From: an uncultured Odoribacter sp.
Lineage (GTDB): Bacteria; Bacteroidota; Bacteroidia; Bacteroidales; Marinifilaceae
Reading direction: 5' to 3'
Assembly: GCA_944321165.1 (NCBI GenBank)
Contig: CALUKE010000006.1
Span: forward strand, 1 to 64,000
Length of the DNA: 64,000 nucleotides
Within the stretch, counting starts at the first letter, position 1, and every line of letters begins with the position of its first letter. The notes beneath the pieces are model-generated. The model saw only the letters and a program-made list of their open reading frames with translations, did no database searches and was not told where the DNA came from. This document shows positions 52,709 through 64,000 of the stretch, in pieces. A program made the translations under genes and the position numbers.

Positions 52709-53443
52709 ATGGACGATCGGAAAAAGGAAAAATTATTTATGCGGGAATTTTTCCGCAAAACGGGGAAAGCAATTTATGACTATGCCTTGATTGAGGCGGG
52801 AGATAAAATATTGGTCGGTGTCTCCGGTGGGAAAGATTCTTTGGCTTTATTGGAGGTATTGGCATTACGGGCTCGGGATCCGAAGCAGGCCTATTCTGTG
52901 GTGGCGGCTCATGTCGCAGTGGAGAATGTGGCCTATGAAGTGGATGGGGATTATATTCGACAATTCTGTAAACGTCTGGGAGTTGAATTTGTATGTCGTA
53001 CCATGGAAGCTACGGTTCGGGAAAATTCCGGAAAACCGGTCTGTTTTGTCTGCTCCTGGAATCGCCGGAAAACACTGTTTGAGATTGCAAAAGAGTGTGG
53101 GTGCAATAAGCTGGCTTTGGGGCATCACCGGGATGATGCGATAGAAAGTTTACTGATGAGTATGATGTTCAACGGTACCATTGCCAGTATGCCGCCGAAA
53201 CTGGAAATGTTCGATCATACTTTTACCCTGATCCGGCCGTTTATTTATCTGACCAATGAAGAGACTTCGGCATATGCCGTCTATCGAAATTTTAAAAAGC
53301 AGAAAAAGAACTGTCCTTACGAACAGGCAACCAACCGGAATGCAGTGGCTGAGATCATTCGTCAGATGGAAACCTTGTCTCCCCATGTGAAAGGCAATCT
53401 TTTTGCGGCCATGAAAAATATTCAGCCCGAATATCTTCCTTAG
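52709..53443 (+). CDS. TtcA-like PP-loop ATPase (tRNA 2-thiolation family)
   Basis: A 244-aa cytoplasmic protein of the TtcA/TtuA group. PP-loop SGGKDS at 39-44; a CxxC pair in KPVCFVCSWNRRKTLFEIAK; GHHRDDAIESLLMSM; and a third conserved Cys in KNCPYEQATNR. TtcA uses a 4Fe-4S cluster on such cysteines to thiolate C32 of tRNA. The start is uncertain: 52709 (MDDRKKEKLF) is chosen from the family start and the promoter position; 52688 is next. It is divergent from pstS, with the Pho box between. Confidence 0.85.
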   Translation: MDDRKKEKLFMREFFRKTGKAIYDYALIEAGDKILVGVSGGKDSLALLEVLALRARDPKQAYSVVAAHVAVENVAYEVDGDYIRQFCKRLGVEFVCRTMEATVRENSGKPVCFVCSWNRRKTLFEIAKECGCNKLALGHHRDDAIESLLMSMMFNGTIASMPPKLEMFDHTFTLIRPFIYLTNEETSAYAVYRNFKKQKKNCPYEQATNRNAVAEIIRQMETLSPHVKGNLFAAMKNIQPEYLP

Positions 53444-53461
53444 AAAATTTTCGGGCTGAAT
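53420..53461. terminator. Bidirectional terminator overlapping the TtcA stop
   Basis: ATTCAGCCCGAA (53420-53431) pairs perfectly with TTCGGGCTGAAT (53450-53461). The 5' arm lies in the last codons of the gene. Convergent dipeptidase gene ends at 53477. Confidence 0.8.
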
Positions 53462-53476
53462 GGAGTCTGTAGTATT

Positions 53477-55171
53477 TTACTCAATGACCTGCAGTTTGTC
53501 GCCGGCCTGTTCGATGATGGTACGGAGATACCATTCAGGCAATGCCGGTTGTTCTACTTTCGGATTTTTTTCTCCGGGAACCACTGTTTTGATGTTGCCA
53601 TCCATGTAACGGCAAAATAGATAACCGTAGAAATCCCGCCAGGTATCCACTAACTGATTACCGGTATTACAGGAAAAGTCTGTCAGAAATTCGACGGCTG
53701 CCGCCGGATCTTTGGCATATAATGCTTGGGCCCCGGCATCAATGCCTTCTACGAATGCCTTGTATTGAGTTTCCAAGGCTTTCTGTTTTTCACGTATTTC
53801 CGGATGAATGGCATTGTAACGGGTGTATGCGAAATTCGTTACCTGATTGAATACCCAGAAAGCGGCCTGATTGGTGAATTCCATCATGCTGCCATTTCCT
53901 TCGGCAAAAGCGTATGGTACCCGGGTCGAACAGCTGTACATGGGGAAATAAACAGTGCTGGCTGCATCGTCAACTCCGAACCACAAGATTCCTCCGACTG
54001 CATTCGGCAGCCAGTTGCGACTTTGGGAAACAAAGGTGAAACCGGTTTGCTGGGTGGCGGTAGCCCGTTCGTGTACATACTCTTTCCCGTCGACGGTGAA
54101 AGACATCGGTCGCCATCTGTAGGGACATGCATATGGACCGGCTCCCGGATCCTGGCTCATGTCCAATTCTGTACCTTCGAGATGGTCCCGCATAAAATCC
54201 ATAACTTCCAATACGTTTACCTGGCGATCGGGTTTGATCCACAATGGCATCCGGTTGGTGGCATAACCTTTCTCATCCCGTTCAATGTGGCCTTTGGCAT
54301 ATTCCCAGTAAGGAGCCATGTTGGAGTTGACTGCATTGAAGAATGCCCATACCCGGATTTCACAAGCCCGGGCTCCGCTGAAATTGACAGGTGCATAAGT
54401 GTCTGAGAAACTGAATTCTGTATTTTTAGCATCCTGAGGATAGAATCCTTTTTGTTTGGCAAAAGAGATGACATCTTTGGCATAGACGGTGGTGATGTCC
54501 GGATCGTAAATTTTTTTTATCTGATCCGATGAAATGGAAGTTTTTCCTTTGAGGGGAAAGGTGGTGATTCGGGCCTGATTGGCATGGGCACAGACATAAC
54601 CGTCCGGAACCATCCGGGCTACCCATACGGCTCCTTTTTCTCCTTCTCCTTTGCCAATCATCTCCAGGATCCAGACTTCATTCGGGTCGCTGATGGAAAA
54701 AGATTCTCCGGTACTGGCATAACCGTATGTTTCTACCAGTTCGGTCATGGTGACAATGGCTTCTCGGGCATTTTTGGCCCGTTGCAAGGTGATATAGATG
54801 AGGCTGCCGTAATCGATGATGGCGCCCGACTGGCTTTCCAGTTCTTTTCGTCCGCCATAGGTCGTTTCGCCGATGGCCAGCTGAAATTCGTTCATATTGC
54901 CGACAACATTGTAGGTCTGTGCGGCCTGTGGAATTTTTCCCAGAAATTTGCCGGTATCCCATTCATAGACATCCATCATGGTACCAGCGGGCCAGGTGCC
55001 GGCAGGCCAATGGTATAATTCTCCGTATAGTACATGAGAGTCAGCGGAATAGGTGATCATTGTCGATCCGTCCTGGGTACTTCCCCGGGTGAGTAAGAAA
55101 TTGGTACAGGCAGTGCTCCGTAAAACAGTGGCTGCCAGCAGTAATAAGGTCGCACAACAAATTTTAAACAT
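53477..55171 (-). CDS. C69-family dipeptidase, secreted
   Basis: A 564-aa N-terminal-nucleophile hydrolase of peptidase family C69 (PepD). The signal peptide ends at RSTA, leaving Cys22 as the likely new N-terminal catalytic residue (ACTNFLLTRGSTQDGSTMIT). Further family motifs: VVGNMNEFQLAIGETTYGG, YGSLIYITLQRAKNAREAI, and EVWILEMIGKGEG. Lactobacillus PepD is cytoplasmic; the Bacteroidales forms with signal peptides act in the envelope on peptides. No close operon partner: 52 bp to the next gene on the same strand. Confidence 0.9.
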   Translation of the reverse strand: MFKICCATLLLLAATVLRSTACTNFLLTRGSTQDGSTMITYSADSHVLYGELYHWPAGTWPAGTMMDVYEWDTGKFLGKIPQAAQTYNVVGNMNEFQLAIGETTYGGRKELESQSGAIIDYGSLIYITLQRAKNAREAIVTMTELVETYGYASTGESFSISDPNEVWILEMIGKGEGEKGAVWVARMVPDGYVCAHANQARITTFPLKGKTSISSDQIKKIYDPDITTVYAKDVISFAKQKGFYPQDAKNTEFSFSDTYAPVNFSGARACEIRVWAFFNAVNSNMAPYWEYAKGHIERDEKGYATNRMPLWIKPDRQVNVLEVMDFMRDHLEGTELDMSQDPGAGPYACPYRWRPMSFTVDGKEYVHERATATQQTGFTFVSQSRNWLPNAVGGILWFGVDDAASTVYFPMYSCSTRVPYAFAEGNGSMMEFTNQAAFWVFNQVTNFAYTRYNAIHPEIREKQKALETQYKAFVEGIDAGAQALYAKDPAAAVEFLTDFSCNTGNQLVDTWRDFYGYLFCRYMDGNIKTVVPGEKNPKVEQPALPEWYLRTIIEQAGDKLQVIE

Positions 55172-55223
55172 AAAATTTAGATTAAAGGGATTTTATAAAT
55201 GATTGTCTGTCTATTTTTATCGT

Positions 55224-55709
55224 TTATCGGATTCTGTCGAAAGATTTCAACAAGGCGATGTCTTTGATAATTCCGCGAATGGCCAACCAGGTGAAAATGA
55301 TTCCGACTATCGGGAATATGAAGCTGATGTGAGGGAACCATTCGGCGTCGAGTTCCTGACTCCGTTGGCGTACTTGCAGCCACATCAGGATGAACAGGCC
55401 CAATTGGAAAACCAGGTTGACAATACAAAGACGTAATTGCAGGAATAGGGTCGGTTTGACGGTCTTGGTCTTTTTCTGGCGAACAAAGATGGTTACTACT
55501 GCCAGTAAAGTAACGATGGTATTGAGAATCAGGGAAACCCAGTTCCAGGCAATGAATTCTGCCGGTTCACTGATCTGTACGACTTTGCTCGTAAAAAATT
55601 CATAGGTGAAGTTATTGGGAACGACAATGGTAGCTACCGGTGTAAAAAACATGAGACCGGTAACGATGGCTGTCCCCAGTAAGAAAAGCGATTGAATACG
55701 TTGTATCAT
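55224..55709 (-). CDS. DUF4293 membrane protein
   Basis: A 161-aa protein with four predicted membrane helices (about 5-25, 50-72, 83-105, 122-142), starting MIQRIQSLFLLGTAIVTGLM, the form of the Bacteroidetes DUF4293 family. Function unknown. Sixteen bases after the nucleoside phosphorylase gene. Confidence 0.85.
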   Translation of the reverse strand: MIQRIQSLFLLGTAIVTGLMFFTPVATIVVPNNFTYEFFTSKVVQISEPAEFIAWNWVSLILNTIVTLLAVVTIFVRQKKTKTVKPTLFLQLRLCIVNLVFQLGLFILMWLQVRQRSQELDAEWFPHISFIFPIVGIIFTWLAIRGIIKDIALLKSFDRIR

Positions 55710-55725
55710 AATTTAAAAATATAAG

Positions 55726-56610
55726 TTATCTGTTGTTGGTCATTTGGTCCAGTGTATAGCGGATAAGTTGTTCCATGCGGCTGTGATAGTCTGCAGAGGC
55801 ATCTCCCTGAATGCGGTTGGCGATGATCAGACAAATAGTCGTCGCTCGATGTCCCAGCAGATTGCAGAGGCCGGTGATGGCGGCACTTTCCATTTCGTAA
55901 TTGGTGACCCGATAGCCCTGATAGCAAAAAGCAGAGATCCGGTCGTTGATATTCGGCATGGCCAGCGGTAAACGCAGTACCCGGCCTTGTGGCCCGTAAA
56001 ATCCGACCGCAGTCAGGGTAACTCCTTTGAAGGTCTGCCCTTCGGTGTGCAAACGTCCGACGAGCGTTTCGTCCGCCGTAACGACATAGGGACGGGCTGC
56101 GAATGGAGTCCATTGACAGGCTTGTATGAAAGCCTCTTCAAATTCTGAATCGCAAACCGATTCCTGCCTGTCATAGAAGCGCAATACTCCGTCGCAACCG
56201 ATGCTTTTTTCTGAGATGACAAAAGCTCCTACCGGAATGTCGGCCTGAACGGAACCGGAAGTTCCGATTCGTACGATGTTCAGTGTTCGGCCGGTCGGTT
56301 TTATTTCCCGGGCATGCAGGTCGATGTTGGCCAGCGCATCCAGTTCATTGATCACGATATCAATATTATCAGGACCGATACCGGTGGAAAGAACGGTAAA
56401 CCGATGCCCCTGGTAACGGCCGGTGATGGTATAAAATTCCCGATTACTCTTTTTTAATTCGATGGTTTCAAAATGAGAGGCAATGCTCTCCACTCGTCCC
56501 GGATCTCCGACAAGAAAAATATCGTCGGCAAGCTCTTCCGGGTGTAGATGCAAATGGAAAATACTGCCGTCATCGTTTGTCAGCAATTCTGAAGATTTTA
56601 TTGCGGTCAT
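55726..56610 (-). CDS. Nucleoside phosphorylase (uridine phosphorylase-like)
   Basis: A 294-aa cytoplasmic enzyme of the PNP/UDP family that splits a nucleoside with phosphate into base and ribose-1-phosphate. Motifs: FLVGDPGRVESIASHF (phosphate site), LSTGIGPDNIDIVINELDAL, VRIGTSGSVQADIPVGAFVI, and the substrate loop VTNYEMESAAITGLCNLLGH. The EMES motif is the ribose/base contact of the family. Specificity (uridine versus other) cannot be fixed by eye. Confidence 0.9.
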   Translation of the reverse strand: MTAIKSSELLTNDDGSIFHLHLHPEELADDIFLVGDPGRVESIASHFETIELKKSNREFYTITGRYQGHRFTVLSTGIGPDNIDIVINELDALANIDLHAREIKPTGRTLNIVRIGTSGSVQADIPVGAFVISEKSIGCDGVLRFYDRQESVCDSEFEEAFIQACQWTPFAARPYVVTADETLVGRLHTEGQTFKGVTLTAVGFYGPQGRVLRLPLAMPNINDRISAFCYQGYRVTNYEMESAAITGLCNLLGHRATTICLIIANRIQGDASADYHSRMEQLIRYTLDQMTNNR

Positions 56611-56683
56611 ACTGTTTTCCTTTGTATTTTTTTAGTCTGTCAAATTTAACGATGTTTGTCCGATTCGCCAAATAATCCGCTTT

Positions 56684-60748
<4,065 letters not shown>

Positions 60749-60854
60749 TTATAATTTACAAAGTAAAGTATTTATTTGGATATTTGGCTATTTATCGCAT
60801 AAATCTGATGTATTTTTTATATGAGTCTTTTACATGAATTAGATTTCTTTTGTT

Positions 60855-60862
60855 TATTTTTG
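60855..60862 (+). promoter_or_regulatory. -7 element of transglutaminase-like gene
   Basis: TATTTTTG fits TAnnTTTG, 20 bp before the ATG at 60883. No clear -33. Confidence 0.45.
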
Positions 60863-60882
60863 ACAATTCGATCTGATAAACT

Positions 60883-62430
60883 ATGAAAATCCGCTACATG
60901 ATACCTCTGTTGGGAATTCTGGCGATTTTTACTGCCTGTCGCGAGAATTTGCCTTTCCCGGAAGTCATCGAACATTATGCCGAAAAGAAGGCCGACAGTC
61001 TGAAATTAAGGGCAGCCCGTTACCTGTTGAAGAATTTACCCTATCATTATGGGGTGGCCAACCGCTTGGTCGATTCAGCCGGTCGGCATGTCACTCACCT
61101 GGATGCCTGGGCTTATGATTCGGACGTGGCATTTCGGAAAATGTTGGATTCGATGAAATACAAGTTTGTTCGGGGTGAACCTCTGCCGGATGTGCAGGCG
61201 TTGACGGCCGATTATCTGATCGAGAACATAGATCTTGCTTTTAAAGCCTGGAAAAAACCCTGGGCTCGCCATCTTTCCTTCGATGAATTTTGTGAGTATA
61301 TTTTACCCTATCGTTCCCAAAACGAGCCGTTAACCAGCTGGCGCAAGTATTTCTACGATCATTATATGCCATTGCTGGAAGATTCGGTGAAAAATACATC
61401 CTCAACTTTGGAGGTAACAAAATACATGGTGAGATTGCTGCAGCAAAAAGTGACTTATTCGACGATGCTGAGTTATGAGGATTATCCCGATCCTTTTGAA
61501 GTGGAACGGATGCGTTTCTGTCATTGCAATACCATTGCCCATTACGGTTTATTGGCTATGCGGGCGGTCGGTATTCCGGTGGGAATGATTACCATGAACT
61601 GGCGCTTCGGTAATAACAGTCATACAACGAACATTCTGTGGCCGAATGATACGGCAGCGTGGTATAAATTTGCCATTTATGATGAATTCCAGCAGATGGG
61701 AATGCCGAAAGACAGTATGGCTTCTTATAAAACCTGGCGTTATACTTTTGCTCCCAATCCGATGATAATGGATATTCGCAGTCACAGTCAGGAAGAGCTG
61801 CCGTCGTTTTTGTTCGGAAATGTATTGCGGGAGGATTTTACGGCGATTCATTGTGTGACTCGCGATTTGACATTGGAGGTCCCTCCCGGCTGGGAAGCGT
61901 GTCATTCTCTTTATTTGTGCCGTTTTGTGGATTGGGATTGGAAACCGGTGGTGTGGGGAAGCGTAAAAGATGGGAAGGTGACTTTTCATGATGCAACGAT
62001 CCGGCAGATGTATCGTCTGGGGCGTTATGACAATGGGCAGACGACTACGACGGGAGAGATTTTTGTTCTTCGGGGAGATGGACAGGTCGACGTAAAAACG
62101 GATGCCGGGCCTGTCGAGAGTGTCGATGTGGTTTATCTTTGTGATCCTCAGGAACGGGTGTTGAAACGACATTTTACGACTTATTACTGGACGCGTCGAC
62201 ATACCTGGGAGCCGATGTCGGCAGAGGGAGTTTTGTGGGGTTTTAATGCAAAGACCTCTGAATATCGGGAATTTTCTTCTTCTCTGGATTCTACTTTTGT
62301 ACCTGTTTTTTATAAGGTCTCTTATGCGGAGATGCCGCGAAATACCGTTTTTTATGATGATTTGATCCAACGTCCGCGAGGAATCCGAGATCGGCTTGTT
62401 CCGAACGATAATAATTTTATCGTGTACTGA
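60883..62430 (+). CDS. Transglutaminase-fold lipoprotein
   Basis: A 515-aa lipoprotein (LAIFTACRENL, Cys19). The transglutaminase-like core lies at about 150-300. Cys213 in MRFCHCNTIAHYGLLAMRAV is the candidate nucleophile. A His/Asn site follows in NNSHTTNILWPN, with an acidic partner likely downstream. The C-terminal 200 residues are beta-rich. Bacteroidetes proteins of this type are thought to be surface or periplasmic peptidases or transferases. The actual reaction is unknown. Its stop is 2 bp from the next start. Confidence 0.82.
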   Translation: MKIRYMIPLLGILAIFTACRENLPFPEVIEHYAEKKADSLKLRAARYLLKNLPYHYGVANRLVDSAGRHVTHLDAWAYDSDVAFRKMLDSMKYKFVRGEPLPDVQALTADYLIENIDLAFKAWKKPWARHLSFDEFCEYILPYRSQNEPLTSWRKYFYDHYMPLLEDSVKNTSSTLEVTKYMVRLLQQKVTYSTMLSYEDYPDPFEVERMRFCHCNTIAHYGLLAMRAVGIPVGMITMNWRFGNNSHTTNILWPNDTAAWYKFAIYDEFQQMGMPKDSMASYKTWRYTFAPNPMIMDIRSHSQEELPSFLFGNVLREDFTAIHCVTRDLTLEVPPGWEACHSLYLCRFVDWDWKPVVWGSVKDGKVTFHDATIRQMYRLGRYDNGQTTTTGEIFVLRGDGQVDVKTDAGPVESVDVVYLCDPQERVLKRHFTTYYWTRRHTWEPMSAEGVLWGFNAKTSEYREFSSSLDSTFVPVFYKVSYAEMPRNTVFYDDLIQRPRGIRDRLVPNDNNFIVY

Positions 62431-62432
62431 TT

Positions 62433-64000
62433 ATGGAGGGGAAAGGGGGATGGGTATATGAGCGAATGGCTATGGGGGCTGTGTGTTTATTAACGGCCGC
62501 TCTGTTTGGGTTTTGGTATGTCAAAGCTCCGGAATTGGCGGAGCGACAGGTGACTGCCCATCGTTTTTATTTTTATGGGGTGATGTGGGTTGAGAGTTTG
62601 TGTGGACTTGTCGTTGCCTGGTGTGTGCGGAAAAGTTTCCGTTTTTGTTGGTTGGATTTGGGTATCTGTCTTTTGGGTGGGTATGTCTGGCTCCGGGCCG
62701 GTGTTGAAGGGGCTGCGGTGGCTTATCGGACGGAACTGTGGCTGTTGTGTACGGTACTTTATTTTTTGTTGCGTTTTGTTTCAACTCTTTCCCGCAAAGC
62801 AGTGACTGTCATGTTGTGGGTAGTATTGGGTGGCGGTTGCGTGGAGGCGGTTTATGGCCTTGCGCAGCTTTATGGAGGGTGTGTTTCCGGACATCCCTTG
62901 TATCGTTTGACCGGTTCGTTTTTCAATCCGGGTCCCTATTCCGGTTTTCTGGTGCTGGTGTTGCCGATCGCTTTATTTTATAGTCTGAAAAATAACCGTT
63001 TGGTCTGGGGAATCATGCTGTTGATCCTATCGATTCTTCCCGCAGGAATGAGTCGTAGCAGCTGGCTGGCGGCTGTCGCTGCTATGGGAATAGTCTGTCT
63101 GTATCATGAGCCTTGTCGGAGGCTGCTGCTGAGGGGCTGGCGAAAGCTAAGAGGAAGAAGCTGGTGGATCGTGGGAATCGGGGGTGCATTGCTGTGTGTA
63201 CTCCTGCTGGGATTGTATGGAATGAAGAAAGATTCGGCGGATGGACGGCTGCTGATGTGGAAAATAGAGGTACGTGCTATGCAGGAACATCCTTGGATCG
63301 GTGTTGGTTTGGGAAATTTCGGCGGTGCATATGGAGAAGCGCAGGCCGATTATTTTGCCGGGACGACAGTCAGGGAACAGGAAGAAAAAGTGGCGGGAGC
63401 TCCGGAATACGGTTTTAATGAATATTTACAGTTGGGCATGGAGTTGGGCATGATCGGCCTGTTGCTGTTTCTGGGGGTATTGGGGATGGCTGCTTGGCAA
63501 CTGATTCGTTCAGGACAGCCGGAGGCCCCCGCTGTATTGGGCGGTTTGGCGGCGTATGCGGTGTTTGCCTGTTTTTCGTATCCTTTGAATGTGCTTCCCT
63601 TGATCGTCGTACTGGTTCTGTTTTTGGCTCTGGCCGGGACAATGGCAGGCAAAGACCGGGTGTCGGCCGATTTGCATCGGAAAGGAAGACAGCTGGTGGT
63701 GTGGGGAGTGGCTATGGCAGGTTTCCTGATTACCGAAGAAATTGTCCGGGACAAGGCCGAGTTGCGACAGGCATATGTGCATTGGAAGGAAGAACAGCAT
63801 TATTTCAATATGAATATCTTTGAGGAAACGGTTGCGCATTATCGGGAATTGTATTCCTGCCTGAAAGATCAACCCCGTTTCCTTTTCGAGTACGGACAGT
63901 GTCTGTCAAAGACCGGGCAATATGAAGAGGCGATTCGGATTCTGTCGGAAGGTGTTCGCTTGAGTGCGGATCCGATGTTTTATAATATAATGGGCAGGAG
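62433..64000 (+). CDS. O-antigen ligase-like membrane protein, 5' part (truncated by window edge)
   Basis: Open from the ATG at 62433 to the window end, 522 codons with no stop. It begins MEGKGGWVYERMAMGAVCLL and carries about ten hydrophobic helices to residue 430. The Wzy_C/O-antigen ligase signature is visible: LTGSFFNPGPYSGFLVLVLP, SRSSWLAA, then HPWIGVGLGNFGGAYGEAQA and NEYLQLGMELGMIGLLLFL. After the last helix a TPR-like region starts (FEYGQCLSKTGQYEEAIRIL), a fusion common in Bacteroidetes. It may ligate or polymerise a surface glycan. The C-terminus lies outside. Confidence 0.83.
   Translation, partial: MEGKGGWVYERMAMGAVCLLTAALFGFWYVKAPELAERQVTAHRFYFYGVMWVESLCGLVVAWCVRKSFRFCWLDLGICLLGGYVWLRAGVEGAAVAYRTELWLLCTVLYFLLRFVSTLSRKAVTVMLWVVLGGGCVEAVYGLAQLYGGCVSGHPLYRLTGSFFNPGPYSGFLVLVLPIALFYSLKNNRLVWGIMLLILSILPAGMSRSSWLAAVAAMGIVCLYHEPCRRLLLRGWRKLRGRSWWIVGIGGALLCVLLLGLYGMKKDSADGRLLMWKIEVRAMQEHPWIGVGLGNFGGAYGEAQADYFAGTTVREQEEKVAGAPEYGFNEYLQLGMELGMIGLLLFLGVLGMAAWQLIRSGQPEAPAVLGGLAAYAVFACFSYPLNVLPLIVVLVLFLALAGTMAGKDRVSADLHRKGRQLVVWGVAMAGFLITEEIVRDKAELRQAYVHWKEEQHYFNMNIFEETVAHYRELYSCLKDQPRFLFEYGQCLSKTGQYEEAIRILSEGVRLSADPMFYNIMGR

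Overview
The window comes from a Bacteroidales genome. It has two SusC/SusD outer-membrane uptake loci with ECF sigma/FecR switches, Bacteroidetes-only families (DUF4296, DUF4293, DUF4843, PKD-like lipoproteins, FISUMP), and promoters of the Bacteroidetes form (TTTG, about 19 bp, TAnnTTTG). The gene mix would fit the Odoribacteraceae (Odoribacter/Butyricimonas type), but that placement is inference. Almost everything is chromosomal core or PUL-type accessory DNA. I see no rRNA, CRISPR array or complete IS.

Layout. 1-990: the 5' part of a tyrosine recombinase leaving the window on the left, preceded by three 13-bp repeats spaced exactly 41 bp apart and a large palindrome; this is probably the end of an integrated element. 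995-5215: a glpT, glpQ, OprO/P-like porin operon for glycerophosphodiester capture. 5340-16716: core genes on the + strand (mfd, coaX, a TPR protein, lptC, a CBS-domain transporter-like protein, mlaE/mlaF, a DUF4296 lipoprotein), interrupted by a mannose-1-phosphate guanylyltransferase on the - strand. 16787-18646: a PadR regulator with a large PspC membrane protein. 18876-21419: gpmI, a DUF3109 protein, tRNA-His and tRNA-Pro. 21549-22676: an AT-rich secreted protein of unknown function built from two copies of one module.

22831-34280 is SusCD locus 1: divergent sigma factor and FecR, susC, susD, a DUF4843 lipoprotein, a PKD-like lipoprotein and a protein with a thioredoxin domain at each end. 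34351-43549 is SusCD locus 2: sigma, FecR, susC, susD, a metallopeptidase-like lipoprotein and a FISUMP lipoprotein. Both susC and susD of locus 2 are out of frame. Two of the three frame breaks lie in poly-C runs of 8 and 7. This is the most interesting signal in the window: it is either contingency-type on/off switching of an uptake system, a decaying locus, or homopolymer error.

43731-45449 holds a CBS/DUF21 membrane protein and a small membrane ORF. 45658-52496 is a complete phosphate operon, pstS-pstC-pstA-pstB-phoU-phoB-phoR, with a three-repeat Pho-box-like element (7-4-7-4-7) in front of pstS. 52709-64000 carries a TtcA-like PP-loop protein, a C69 dipeptidase, a DUF4293 membrane protein, a nucleoside phosphorylase, a large GH2 beta-galactosidase with a C-terminal F5/8C domain, a transglutaminase-fold lipoprotein and the start of an O-antigen ligase-like protein that runs off the right edge.

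The glp operon and the pst/pho operon together suggest a cell that manages phosphorus limitation and organic phosphate. The two SusCD loci and the beta-galactosidase point to a glycan- and peptide-scavenging gut lifestyle.
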